A stretch of 64,000 nucleotides of DNA, from positions 881,501 through 945,500 of the forward strand of contig NZ_CP043028.1 of assembly GCF_008935055.1 (NCBI RefSeq), in the 5' to 3' direction. Positions 37,941 through 47,225 of this stretch are shown piece after piece (position 1 is the stretch's first letter; each line of letters begins with the position of its first letter). This DNA comes from Pseudobutyrivibrio xylanivorans. Its GTDB lineage: Bacteria; Bacillota; Clostridia; Lachnospirales; Lachnospiraceae. Both the position numbers and the translations under genes were made by a program. Below the pieces are notes generated by a model that searched no databases, was not told where the DNA came from, and saw nothing but the letters and a program-made list of their open reading frames with translations.

Positions 37941-38834
37941 ATGGATTTTAATAGTAAAAAAGAAAAACTACTAGAACAATTAAATAAAGCAACTGGAATT
38001 AATTTTGATATAACGGACTCTTCACTTTCCGAAGAAGAAACCATCAATAAACTAAAAGAACTGGTTGTCCATTTTAATGTAATTGATTCTAAAACAGGCT
38101 TATACAGGCTCTATCTTACTGGTGAGCTGGCATATTCTGATGCTGTTTCATCCCTTAGCAGATTTCACATTGAGGAAAATATTCCAAGACAAGTTTTCTA
38201 TATGGAAAGTCATCAAAGCTACACTAAAGAATCTGTTTCGCTTCTTAAGAGTATGCTTCCGGAATCCCACGATGTTGTTATTGAATTAGATGCTAAGCAC
38301 TTGATTGTTATCCTTAATTATCAGATTACTCCTAATGAGGAAAGCGTGAAGCAAAATGCCAATCAGTTCCTTGATATGTTGGAAGCAGAAGCCTTTACTT
38401 CATTTAAACTAAGCTATTGCAGTCCTGTTGAGAGCTTTAAAGAAATGCCTCAGGCGTATAAATCAGCTGTTCTTGCAATGCAGATTGGAAAGACTTTCCA
38501 GCATAACTATCGAATCTATGATTATGAATCATTAGGCCTTGGCCGTTTGCTATTTAATGTGCCAAGAACTGAAGTAGAAACCTACATAGAAAGACATATT
38601 AAGGCTGATATTCTCTCGCAAATTGATGAAGAAACCCTGAATTTATTAGATTCTTTCTTTGAAAATGATTTATCACTTGCTGAAACAAGCCGTAAGATGT
38701 TTATTCACAGAAATACACTTATATATAGACTTGATAAGTTCGCAGACTTAACAGGATATGATGTAAGAAAATTCAGTGATGCCATCACTGTAAAAATTTC
38801 ATTGATGCTATATAACTATATAAAATCACAATAA
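37920..38834 (+). CDS. PucR/CdaR-type transcriptional regulator
   Basis: 304 aa from TTG at 37920, seven bases after GGAGG; an ATG at 37941 gives 297 aa but lacks a well-spaced ribosome site. C-terminal PucR HTH is clear: FFENDLSLAETSRKMFIHRN, then TLIYRLDKFADLTGYDVRK, with a central GGDEF-like/CdaR diversified region (YKSAVLAMQIGKTFQHNYRI). Carbohydrate-responsive regulators of this type are common. Downstream of the ATPase and behind a terminator that it shares, so expression needs read-through. Confidence 0.8.
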   Translation: MKGTSFFMDFNSKKEKLLEQLNKATGINFDITDSSLSEEETINKLKELVVHFNVIDSKTGLYRLYLTGELAYSDAVSSLSRFHIEENIPRQVFYMESHQSYTKESVSLLKSMLPESHDVVIELDAKHLIVILNYQITPNEESVKQNANQFLDMLEAEAFTSFKLSYCSPVESFKEMPQAYKSAVLAMQIGKTFQHNYRIYDYESLGLGRLLFNVPRTEVETYIERHIKADILSQIDEETLNLLDSFFENDLSLAETSRKMFIHRNTLIYRLDKFADLTGYDVRKFSDAITVKISLMLYNYIKSQ

Positions 38835-38841
38835 AAAATAA

Positions 38842-38931
38842 GAGCTGGTTACGGCTACAAGCTTTAGTGTTTCTATGCTCAGCTAACAATGCTTCGCTTA
38901 AGAAACCTAAAAGCTTGTCACCTACCAGCTC
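38842..38931. terminator. 90-nt structured terminator element, copy 3
   Basis: Outer stem GAGCTGGT (38842-38849) / ACCAGCTC (38924-38931), then an inner arm with AAGCTTTAG / CTAAAAGCTT and GTTTCT / AGAAAC, and the conserved loop GCTCAGC plus AACAATGCTTCGCT. It separates convergent PucR (plus) and galK (minus) genes. Diverged from copies 1 and 2 in every stem but keeps pairing and loop. Confidence 0.75.
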
Positions 38932-38949
38932 CCTTTATATTATATATCA

Positions 38950-40119
38950 CTATGAAAGACGACGAGCGCCATCGCCAATATCTACTACGTAGAATTCAGC
39001 GTCTAAATCAAACTTCTTTTTGTATGCCTTACCTACAACTTCCTTGAAGTTTTCTACAGCATCATTCTCTACGATTGCAACTGTGCAGCCACCAAATCCG
39101 CCGCCAGTGATACGAGCGCCAATAACTCCTGGTACACTCCACTCAGTCTCCACAAGAAAATCAACCTCCTCACAAGAAACTTCGTAATCATCACGAAGCG
39201 ATACATGGCTGGCATTCATAAGCTCACCAAATTTCTTGATATCGTTATTGTTGAGGGCTTCTACAGCTGTGATGGTACGCTGATTCTCAGCTACAGCATG
39301 CTTTGCACGACGATAGCAAACCTCATCCTTAATAGCGCTTCCATACTTTTCAAATTCCTCGTTTGTAAGCTCTCCAAGCTCATTGATACCGCATACAGTC
39401 TGAAGATCTTTAAGTGCCTGTGAGCTCTCATTTCTTCTATCGTTGTAAGCACTGTCTACTAGTGAATGCTTAACCTTTGAATTTGTGATAACAATCTTAG
39501 CATTTGGAAGCTTAACTGATGCATATTTATAGGATAAATCTGCACAGTCAAGGAAAATGGCGTGGTCTTTTTGTCCCATAGCAACCGCAAACTGGTCCAT
39601 TATACCGCAATTACATCCATTAAAATTGTTCTCTGAGTACTGTCCGATAAGGGCAAGCTCTGTCATAGTCTTCTCAAGACCAAAAATATCATTGAGTGCT
39701 GTACCTGTAAGTACCTCTAAAGAGGCAGATGAGGAAAGGCCTGAGCCATTAGGAATATTGCCCCAAACAGCCATTTCAAATCCTGATTTAATTTCAGAGT
39801 CTTTCTCTTTCAGAGCCCAAACCACACCAAGTGGATAGTTTGCCCAGTGATATGCATCCTTATTTGTGAGGTCATCAAGACTGCTCTCGATTACTCCTAC
39901 ACTTTCAAGATTTGCTGAATATAGCTTGATTACTCTATCTTCTCTCTTTCTTGCTACTGCGTAAGTTCCAATTGTGAGAGCGCATGGAAATACATGGCCT
40001 CCGTTGTAATCAGTATGCTCGCCGATAAGATTAACACGGCCTGGAGCAAAGTATGTGCGAATGTCTCCACCCTCACCAAATTTCTCTTCGAATATAACTT
40101 TTAGTTCTTTTTCGTTCAT
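38950..40119 (-). CDS. galK: Galactokinase
   Basis: 389-aa GHMP kinase phosphorylating galactose at C1. N-terminal galactose-binding signature APGRVNLIGEHTDYNGGHVF, GHMP motif NGSGLSSSASLEVL, and the C-terminal loop ITGGGFGGCTVAIV. Final gene of the galactoside operon, 2 bp after the small membrane-protein gene. Confidence 0.97.
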   Translation of the reverse strand: MNEKELKVIFEEKFGEGGDIRTYFAPGRVNLIGEHTDYNGGHVFPCALTIGTYAVARKREDRVIKLYSANLESVGVIESSLDDLTNKDAYHWANYPLGVVWALKEKDSEIKSGFEMAVWGNIPNGSGLSSSASLEVLTGTALNDIFGLEKTMTELALIGQYSENNFNGCNCGIMDQFAVAMGQKDHAIFLDCADLSYKYASVKLPNAKIVITNSKVKHSLVDSAYNDRRNESSQALKDLQTVCGINELGELTNEEFEKYGSAIKDEVCYRRAKHAVAENQRTITAVEALNNNDIKKFGELMNASHVSLRDDYEVSCEEVDFLVETEWSVPGVIGARITGGGFGGCTVAIVENDAVENFKEVVGKAYKKKFDLDAEFYVVDIGDGARRLS

Positions 40120-40121
40120 TT

Positions 40122-40652
40122 TTAACCTCTATAAATATCTCTCTTATTGTATCTAGACATGGCGTCCAATAATTTATCAGAAGGCGAGAAAACAACCTTA
40201 AAATCGTAGCCTTTTTCCTCGTTATGAGCTACTAAGATGTAATCTTTTATCTCTTCATCATGGGCACTGCAGTCATATGTTTTAAGCTTAACATGATCAT
40301 ACTTTAAAGATTCATTTGTTCCCACTGCAGCAACCATCTTTAATTGTGCAGATTCGACTGTTAAAAGCTCTTTTCTTTTTGAATTATCAATTATCTTTGC
40401 AATTGAAAGGCTTCCATTTGTGTAATCGTACTCGTACTCTACATTTTTATTGTTAACAATTAAAAATAAATCAATGAGCATTAATACAATAAATGCGATA
40501 AGAAAAATGTACTTTAAATGATTATTCATAACAGTGAATGAGCCTAAAGAAACTAGGCACATTGCCATTAGCCCAAGTTTTCTATTTCGCTCCTGAGCTG
40601 TCTCAATTACCTTTACCGCCTCTTCTACAAAAGTATCATTTGATTCAAACAT
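40122..40652 (-). CDS. Small membrane protein (DUF6106-like), unknown function
   Basis: 176 aa from the ATG at 40652, seven bases after GGAGGG; the longer frame to 40667 starts inside that ribosome site. Two membrane spans (about 24-38 and 44-63) followed by a soluble domain of about 110 residues with strands and the segment YDHVKLKTYDCSAHDEEI. I recall similar Lachnospiraceae proteins as DUF6106; the assignment is uncertain. Located between lacZ and galK in the galactoside operon. Confidence 0.65.
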   Translation of the reverse strand: MFESNDTFVEEAVKVIETAQERNRKLGLMAMCLVSLGSFTVMNNHLKYIFLIAFIVLMLIDLFLIVNNKNVEYEYDYTNGSLSIAKIIDNSKRKELLTVESAQLKMVAAVGTNESLKYDHVKLKTYDCSAHDEEIKDYILVAHNEEKGYDFKVVFSPSDKLLDAMSRYNKRDIYRG

Positions 40653-40714
40653 AATTCGTCCCTCCATATAAACAATTGCCGACTGTTACAATAACAGTCG
40701 ACAATTATTATATC

Positions 40715-43700
40715 TTAGATTCCCCTAAAACTAAAGGATATTTGCATTTCGCGGCTATTATCGAGCATGAATTCTGGATGTGTTTTTGCGCCCCAGGTAT
40801 CGTCTCCTGCAACACCCATTTGCTTGCCCACTCTGACATGTGTGAAATGGGATTTAGGTAACTCTGTATGATGCATAGCCTCATCAATTTCATGTGCTGT
40901 ATATGGAAGTGCTGAAAAACCAAGCTCTCCTGGGAAGAATAACACTCCATCGCCCTTATCATCTGTAAGAGATGCGTATCGTACCTCCTGATGATTTCCA
41001 CATTCCTGTGGCACAAGGTTCTTTGTCATATTATCCTCGACCTTATTTCTGTATACTCCAAGCTTTGCATGATTTCTATCGTTATAAGTTTCCTCCGGAC
41101 CCTTGCCATACCATTCAAGATTTGAAAGGCTTCTATCCAGTGCAAATGCCATTGAAAGCTCTGGAATTTCACCAATTTCATCTGACTTTGGTAATTTCAG
41201 CGTGCAATCAATCAGTCCATCTGCATGAACCATGTACTCAACTCTGCATTTTCCTGCTGGTCTAGTAGGAAGATGATAAGTATATGTAACCTTTACTACA
41301 TCCTCTTTAACGTCAATCTCTGGATTCTCGTTAATGTTTTCATCCATCACTGATGTTGAAAGATACTTGCTGGCAAGCTTCCACTGTCCTGCTCTGAATG
41401 GCAGCTGATTAGCAATATCATTTTCAGTCATTGGTCTCCAGAAATTAGGAAGAACAAATCTCTTTAAAAGCTCCTTGCTATGGTATTTATAAGAGCTAAG
41501 GCCCTTCTGGTAAACAAACAATACTTCAAAATCCTCACCCTTTACTCCCACATTGTGGAAACCAGTTGTCACCTTAAGAGGCTGCTTGCGCCCTCTCTCA
41601 TAAGTGAAATGACCAACAGTTGCCTGTCCATAAGCGACTTCATGTCCCTTTCTAGCCCAAAGTGTATCCTCAGAAAGTACAAATGAAATTGTTACCACAT
41701 ATTCGTTATCCTTTGGAAGCTCAAGTTCAAGCTCATAATCAATACTCTCGAGAGGGGGACAGTCAATTGTAAGCTCCTCCTCTGCTATTATCTCACCTAT
41801 CTTTTCAACTGTAAGAATTGCTGTGTACTCATTAGTATTTGTAAACAGATTTCTGTTCTCGATATGAGCCTTTCCTTCTTCTATTGTTATTTTGATATTC
41901 TGATAATCGTACTTTACTTCCTGCATCTTAGGACTTGGTACTCTGCCCTTGCTATAGCAGATACCATCGCCTGAAAAGCTACCATCGTTTGGTCTATCAT
42001 CAAAATCACCGCCGTAGCCCTCGAATTCTACGCCATAGCAGTCTTTTGTTGTAATAGCCTGATCAATATAATCCCAAATAAATCCGCCTTGGAATAATGG
42101 CTCTTCATAGGCAAGTTCTGTGTATTTAAACATTGCCCCCAGTGAATTTCCCATTGCATGCATGTACTCGCAATTTATATATGGCTTATCACGATGTACT
42201 TTAAGCCATTCCTTGATATCTGCCACCTTAGCATACATGGTAGATTCCATATCAGATAAATCAACACGTCTATCGTTAAATACACCCTCATAATGAACCA
42301 AACGGCCATTGTCCCACTCATGGAACTTATCCTGCATCTTACGAAGGTTTGAACCTCCAAAGCTTTCATTTCCAAGTGACCAAATCAGGATACATGGGTG
42401 ATTCTTGTCACGTTCAAACATACTGTGAGCTCTGTCAATCACGTTGTCTGTATATTCTGGTCTATCTCCAGGAACCGCATAACTATTATCCTTACGCTTA
42501 CTAAAAAGAATAGGAATCTGCCATGTTCCGTGGGTCTCAAGGTTTGTCTCATCAATTACATATAATCCGAAAATATCACATAATCTGTAAAATACAGTCT
42601 GATTTGGATAGTGGCTTGTACGTATTGCATTTATATTATTCTTTTTGATGGTGATAATATCCTGAAGGATTTCTTCCTCAGATAAAACACGACCTGTGGA
42701 TGATGAGAATTCGTGACGATTTACACCCTTGAAAACAATTCGTTTTCCATTAATGTGCATCATGCCATCCTTCATCTCAAAGCGTCTAAATCCAACCTTT
42801 TCTTTTATGACTTCAGTCAAACGCCCAGTCTCACCAAAAACGTTAAGCTGTAAATCAAAAAGATAAGGATTCTCTGCACTCCAAAGCTTTGGTGCCTTGA
42901 TTGGCATTTCCATGTGATTTTTGCCTTCTGTTACGTTTACCTTGTTAAGGATATCTGCATCATCATCAGACAAAATCATCTGAACAAGTCCGTTTCCAAC
43001 TACGTCCATATCAATTACAAGAGTAGCATCCTTGTAGTCATCATCCAACAATGTTTGGATTCGCAAATCTCTAATATGTGTTGCAGGAATGGTATATAGA
43101 TATACTTCTCTAAAAATGCCTGAAAATCTAAAGAAATCCTGATCCTCACACCAGCTACCTGAGGTCCATTTAAACACTTGTACTGCCAGCTTGTTTTCTC
43201 CTTCCTTGATGAATGGAGTCAAATCAAACTCTGATGGTGTAAAAGAATCCTCACTATAACCTACATACTTTCCATTAAGCCAAAGAGCAAATCCGCTTTC
43301 AACACCCTGGAACGAAATGTAAACAGGGCCTTTCTTCATGAATTCTGGTACTTCAAAATATTTTACATAATTACCAACTGGATTCTCCTCTGTAGGAATA
43401 TCCCCTGGCTCAAGGTCCTCGTGACCATCCCAAGGATACTGGGTGTTCACATACATTATTTTATCGTAGCCCTCCATCTGAATATGGGCAGGTACCTTTA
43501 TATCATTCCAGCTACGGCAATCTCTATCCTCTTCATAAAAGGTCTTATCGCAGCTTTCATAATTCTTTGCAAATTCAAACTTCCACATTCCATTCAATGA
43601 ATGCTTGAAGCTAGACTTCTCCCCGTATGTATAACCTTCACCGTCATAAAATTCGTGGTCTGAATGTGCTTCTAATCTATTCTGTTGAAAAATCGTTGGG

Positions 43701-43732
43701 TCCTTTACTATTGCATAGTTAAATTCAGACAT
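40715..43732 (-). CDS. lacZ: Beta-galactosidase, GH2 (LacZ type)
   Basis: 1005 aa, the usual LacZ size, no signal peptide. Domain order: jelly-roll (about 45-220), immunoglobulin-like, TIM barrel from about 330, and the Bgal_small_N domain at the C-terminus. The acid/base Glu is in WSLGNESFGG and the nucleophile in CEYMHAMGNSLG; the TSHYPNQ and FKGVNRHEFSS motifs are conserved. Hydrolyses lactose and related galactosides inside the cell after uptake by the adjacent transporter; galK handles the galactose. Confidence 0.97.
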   Translation of the reverse strand: MSEFNYAIVKDPTIFQQNRLEAHSDHEFYDGEGYTYGEKSSFKHSLNGMWKFEFAKNYESCDKTFYEEDRDCRSWNDIKVPAHIQMEGYDKIMYVNTQYPWDGHEDLEPGDIPTEENPVGNYVKYFEVPEFMKKGPVYISFQGVESGFALWLNGKYVGYSEDSFTPSEFDLTPFIKEGENKLAVQVFKWTSGSWCEDQDFFRFSGIFREVYLYTIPATHIRDLRIQTLLDDDYKDATLVIDMDVVGNGLVQMILSDDDADILNKVNVTEGKNHMEMPIKAPKLWSAENPYLFDLQLNVFGETGRLTEVIKEKVGFRRFEMKDGMMHINGKRIVFKGVNRHEFSSSTGRVLSEEEILQDIITIKKNNINAIRTSHYPNQTVFYRLCDIFGLYVIDETNLETHGTWQIPILFSKRKDNSYAVPGDRPEYTDNVIDRAHSMFERDKNHPCILIWSLGNESFGGSNLRKMQDKFHEWDNGRLVHYEGVFNDRRVDLSDMESTMYAKVADIKEWLKVHRDKPYINCEYMHAMGNSLGAMFKYTELAYEEPLFQGGFIWDYIDQAITTKDCYGVEFEGYGGDFDDRPNDGSFSGDGICYSKGRVPSPKMQEVKYDYQNIKITIEEGKAHIENRNLFTNTNEYTAILTVEKIGEIIAEEELTIDCPPLESIDYELELELPKDNEYVVTISFVLSEDTLWARKGHEVAYGQATVGHFTYERGRKQPLKVTTGFHNVGVKGEDFEVLFVYQKGLSSYKYHSKELLKRFVLPNFWRPMTENDIANQLPFRAGQWKLASKYLSTSVMDENINENPEIDVKEDVVKVTYTYHLPTRPAGKCRVEYMVHADGLIDCTLKLPKSDEIGEIPELSMAFALDRSLSNLEWYGKGPEETYNDRNHAKLGVYRNKVEDNMTKNLVPQECGNHQEVRYASLTDDKGDGVLFFPGELGFSALPYTAHEIDEAMHHTELPKSHFTHVRVGKQMGVAGDDTWGAKTHPEFMLDNSREMQISFSFRGI

Positions 43733-43753
43733 ATCATTTCCCCTTTATTTTAC

Positions 43754-43779
43754 TTGAGGGCAGGTCTCCCTGCCCTCAA
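43754..43779 (-). repeat. Intercistronic hairpin between permease gene and lacZ
   Basis: Perfect 11-bp stem TTGAGGGCAGG (43754-43764) / CCTGCCCTCAA (43769-43779), loop TCTC. No U run follows on the minus strand, so an mRNA-processing or stability element is more likely than a terminator. Confidence 0.7.
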
Positions 43780-43789
43780 TATAGTCTTA

Positions 43790-44635
43790 TTACTTGACTG
43801 AACCTGTAATACCTTCTGCGAACTGCTTCTGTAATACGAAGAATACAATCATTGTAGGAAGTGAGCAGAACAATACGCCAAGCATTGTCATACCGTAATC
43901 TACTGTGTAACCACTAGAAATATTTGCGATAAACATTGGCATTGTCTGTGCTCTATTGTCACTCATTACTACCTTTGGCCACATATATGCATTCCAAGCG
44001 TTCATGAATGTAATAACTGCTGCTGCAGCATAAATTGATTTCTGAATTGGAACATACATCTTGAAAAAGATTTTCCATTCAGGAAGTCCATCAATACGTG
44101 CTGCCTCCATGATGTCAGGTGGGAAATTACGAGAATTCTGTCTGAACATCATAATCATAAATGGTGTCGAAATACCAGGAAGGATGAAAGCCCAAACTGT
44201 ATTGAGGAGCTTTGCCTTTGAAACCAAACCATACAATGGAACCATAGTTGCAACTGCTGGTACCATCATTGCAAGAAGAAGGATTCCAAAAAGTCTGTCC
44301 TTGCCCTTGTCATGATAAAGCTCAAAACCATAACCTGCTATTGAACATACAAAAAGTGTAAATACTGTCTGCACAATTGAGTAGAGGAATGAATTTCCCA
44401 TACTGCTCCAGAGTGTTCCCTGTACAGCTGCCTTAAGGTGCTCGAAATTGACCATAAGCTGATTTCCAAATGCTATTGAACCTCTTGCAACTGAAACTGT
44501 GTCATTTGTTGCTGCTGCGAACATCCAGTAAAGTGGAAATACCGAAATGAGTGAGCAGATTGTAAGAAATATATATGTAGGGATAAGCCTACGCTGAATC
44601 ATTGATTTATTCTTTTTCTTAGTCACGTGTATCAC
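43790..44635 (-). CDS. Carbohydrate ABC transporter permease (MalG family)
   Basis: 281 aa, six membrane spans. The cytoplasmic EAA loop appears as EAARIDGLPEWKIFFKM near residue 190, and the C-terminus ends FAEGITGSVK, which is typical of CUT1 MalG-type proteins. Overlaps the MalF-type gene by 17 bp. Partner of the next gene in forming the membrane channel. Confidence 0.92.
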   Translation of the reverse strand: MIHVTKKKNKSMIQRRLIPTYIFLTICSLISVFPLYWMFAAATNDTVSVARGSIAFGNQLMVNFEHLKAAVQGTLWSSMGNSFLYSIVQTVFTLFVCSIAGYGFELYHDKGKDRLFGILLLAMMVPAVATMVPLYGLVSKAKLLNTVWAFILPGISTPFMIMMFRQNSRNFPPDIMEAARIDGLPEWKIFFKMYVPIQKSIYAAAAVITFMNAWNAYMWPKVVMSDNRAQTMPMFIANISSGYTVDYGMTMLGVLFCSLPTMIVFFVLQKQFAEGITGSVK

Positions 44636-45521
44636 CTACTTTCAAATTGATGAATGCAAGGATTGCAACCATGATAAATACTACAAATGACATTGCAGAT
44701 GTATATCCGAAGTTACCAACGCCCTGTCCAAATGCCTGATTGTAAATGTAATGTGACATTGTGATAGTCTGGTTTGCAGGACCACCACTTGTTAAGTTTA
44801 CTGACTCATCAAAGAGCTGTAATGTACCATTGATTGACATGATTGCTGTCATAACGATTGTTGGCTTAAGAAGTGGTACGGTAATGTTCCAGAAGGTCTT
44901 CCATCCGTTTGCTCCGTCGATCTTTGCTGCTTCATATACTGAATATTCAATATTCTGAAGACCTGCAAGATAGAATACCATGTTATAACCTGTCCATCTC
45001 CAAATAAGAGCGATGATAATTACAGCTCTTGCTGTGCTTGCTGTACCAAGGAAATTAATATTCTCATGAATTAATCCTAGGTTCATAAGAACTGTGTTGA
45101 TAAGACCCTGTGTAGCAAACATTGACTTGAAAATCAATGAATATGATACAAGCGATGTTGCACATGGTAAGAAGATTGCTGTTCTAAATAAGCCTTTGAA
45201 CTTGAGATCCTTGTTGTTAAGAAGCTGTGCTAAAAGAATAGCCAGAATTAACATGATAGGAACTTCTACTATTAAATAAAGGAATGTATTTTTCATAGAT
45301 GTCTTGAAAATTACATCCTGTAGCATTCGAGAGTAATTGTATGTAAGTGGGTTTGCAAACTGGATGTTTACACCCTTACCTGTTTTAAATGATGTAATAA
45401 AAGCCTGAATAATTGGATAAAAGCTCATTATGAAAATGAGAATTGTTGCTGGAGTAAGAAACAACCAGCCGGCTGCCAATTGCTTGTTAGCAAGTGTCAT
45501 TCCATGTTTTTTCTTTTCCAC
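44619..45521 (-). CDS. Carbohydrate ABC transporter permease (MalF family)
   Basis: 300 aa with six spans; the EAA motif is EAAKIDGANGWKTFWNITVP near residue 205. Start MEKKKHGMTLANKQLAAG precedes the first span. CUT1 type; forms the heterodimeric channel with the MalG-like protein. Confidence 0.92.
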   Translation of the reverse strand: MEKKKHGMTLANKQLAAGWLFLTPATILIFIMSFYPIIQAFITSFKTGKGVNIQFANPLTYNYSRMLQDVIFKTSMKNTFLYLIVEVPIMLILAILLAQLLNNKDLKFKGLFRTAIFLPCATSLVSYSLIFKSMFATQGLINTVLMNLGLIHENINFLGTASTARAVIIIALIWRWTGYNMVFYLAGLQNIEYSVYEAAKIDGANGWKTFWNITVPLLKPTIVMTAIMSINGTLQLFDESVNLTSGGPANQTITMSHYIYNQAFGQGVGNFGYTSAMSFVVFIMVAILAFINLKVGDTRD

Positions 45522-45545
45522 TTTGGCATCCCCTTTCTTTAAAAA

Positions 45546-45570
45546 TGGGAAGTGGGCTAACCACTTCCCA
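45546..45570 (-). terminator. Intercistronic intrinsic terminator after the binding-protein gene
   Basis: Perfect 10-bp stem TGGGAAGTGG (45546-45555) / CCACTTCCCA (45561-45570), loop GCTAA, followed on the minus strand by U5. Lies 33 bp after the SBP stop and 25 bp before the permease start; read-through would give the usual excess of binding protein over permeases. Confidence 0.85.
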
Positions 45571-45602
45571 ATGAAAATCTAATAATCAGTTATTTGTTTT
45601 GA

Positions 45603-46970
45603 TTAAAGTCCCATTTCGAACTTAAGGTTTGTCTCAGCCTCTTCGAGAGCCTGGTCAGCTGTGTATCCGTTCTGAAGAACATTGATAAGAGCTGTTGCAA
45701 GAGCTGTTCTTGCCTGATAGTGATAATCTGACTGCTCTACTGTTGGTACATGCTGTGTGTACTCTACGATGTCAGCATAGATAGCCTGATTGTTGAAGTA
45801 CTCAACACCCTGCTGGTAAACATCTGAGTTTGCAGCTGCTGCACATGTTCCGATAACACCACCGTTAAGAAGAGCATCATCATATGTTGTAGACTGTCCG
45901 TCCTCAGCTGAACGACCACCAAATGTGTAAGCTAAGAAATCCTTAGCAAGGTCTGCCTTTGTGCAGTTAGCTGTGATGTAAAGTGAAGAACCACCATTTG
46001 AAGCATAGCCTTCCTTACCTGTAAGTGTAGGAGCTGTTGTGATAGCCCACTTACCCTTGTTTGAATCAACCTTCTTGATTGTTGGGATGATCCAGTTACC
46101 ATTGAATACACCTGCAACCATGTCGCCCTGGATTGCCTGATCTGTGTAATCTGACCAGTCATTTGCAAGGTAAAGAACGTTGTCCTGCGCAAGTGTTACG
46201 AGTGTGTTGAATACGCTAACAAGTGTCTCATTCTCTGTGATGTATGGCTTTCCATCCTTGAACTGTGAAACGCCTTCCTCCTGAAGCATCATGTAGAATA
46301 AGTCGTTTCCATCACCATCCATGCAAAGGAGGTACTTGCCTGTCTCAGCGTATACCTTCTTACCAATCTCATCGAACTTATCCCAAGTAATACCTGTTAC
46401 ATCATCAATTGTGTAACCACACTGCTCAAGAAGATCTGTCCTATATGCAAAGATTGCTGTACCTGCATCTACAGGGAAGCCATAGTGCTTGCCATCAACT
46501 GTAGAGTATGAAAGCTTCTCTGCTCCAAGTCCTGCCCAATCACAGTTTGCATCGTTAGCATCCTGCCATGCATCTGGGTAGTTTGTAACGTACTGCTGGA
46601 AATAGTGATCCTGGAAAAGTACGATATCTGGTAATGTGCTGTAGTCACCAGCTTCTGCTGCAAGTGTAATTGCATTTTCAACATCTGAAGACTGTGACTG
46701 TGTGATGATTTCAAGCTTGAAATCAGGGTTTACATCCTGATAATCTTTCTCAGCTGCCTGAAGTGCTGGGATGTTGAAGTTCTCGTCCCAAGCGTAAACT
46801 GTAAGTGTGTTCTCGTCTGCTGACTGAACATCTGCTGCTGCAGCGCCTTCCTCTGTTGTAGCTGCTGCATCTGTTGTTGTGTCTGTGCTAGCTGTTTCTG
46901 AGCTTCCGCAAGCAACCATTGATGTTGCCATTGCTCCAACAAGCATGAGTGAAAGTAACTTTTTCTTCAT
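45603..46970 (-). CDS. Sugar ABC transporter substrate-binding lipoprotein
   Basis: 455 aa. Lipoprotein signal peptide with lipobox SMVACGSS (Cys at 21), a Thr/Ala-rich linker (about 22-55), then the family 1 extracellular solute-binding fold (LTVYAWDENFNIPALQAAEK, GKHYGFPVDAGTAIFAYRTD, VAGVFNGNWIIPTIKK). First gene of the galactoside operon. The lacZ/galK context suggests lactose or another beta-galactoside as ligand; not provable from sequence. Confidence 0.93.
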   Translation of the reverse strand: MKKKLLSLMLVGAMATSMVACGSSETASTDTTTDAAATTEEGAAAADVQSADENTLTVYAWDENFNIPALQAAEKDYQDVNPDFKLEIITQSQSSDVENAITLAAEAGDYSTLPDIVLFQDHYFQQYVTNYPDAWQDANDANCDWAGLGAEKLSYSTVDGKHYGFPVDAGTAIFAYRTDLLEQCGYTIDDVTGITWDKFDEIGKKVYAETGKYLLCMDGDGNDLFYMMLQEEGVSQFKDGKPYITENETLVSVFNTLVTLAQDNVLYLANDWSDYTDQAIQGDMVAGVFNGNWIIPTIKKVDSNKGKWAITTAPTLTGKEGYASNGGSSLYITANCTKADLAKDFLAYTFGGRSAEDGQSTTYDDALLNGGVIGTCAAAANSDVYQQGVEYFNNQAIYADIVEYTQHVPTVEQSDYHYQARTALATALINVLQNGYTADQALEEAETNLKFEMGL

Positions 46971-47010
46971 TTCTCTTCCTTCTCCTTATTTGTAAAAAAT
47001 TCTGGCGTCT

Positions 47011-47031
47011 AATTGTGCACCTTGCACAATT
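47011..47031. promoter_or_regulatory. Perfect 9+3+9 palindrome upstream of the sugar-binding protein gene
   Basis: AATTGTGCA (47011-47019), CCT, TGCACAATT (47023-47031), 41 bp before the SBP start, on its likely promoter/leader. Good operator candidate for the galactoside operon. AraC proteins usually bind direct repeats, so the binder might be another regulator (LacI- or PucR-type). Confidence 0.6.
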
Positions 47032-47200
47032 ATCAACTGTTTTAACGCCCCTCATATGGTCATAATACTAGTCTAAGCCTTTTTTGTGTCCAATAGAAAT
47101 GCGCTAAAAAATTGCAAATTCGACTATTTACTCATCTGTGTATAAGTGTTTTTCAACTAAAATGTGGCGAAAATATGAAGAAAAACCACTAAAATCCACT

Positions 47201-47225
47201 AAAAAAAGGATGGTTTCTACCATCC
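47201..47225 (-). terminator. Intrinsic terminator of the AraC-type gene
   Basis: GGATGGT (47208-47214), loop TTCT, ACCATCC (47219-47225), then seven U on the minus strand. The stop codon of the gene lies in the stem (47217-47219), so termination is immediate. The gap 46971-47200 holds the SBP promoter and operator and no gene. Confidence 0.85.
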
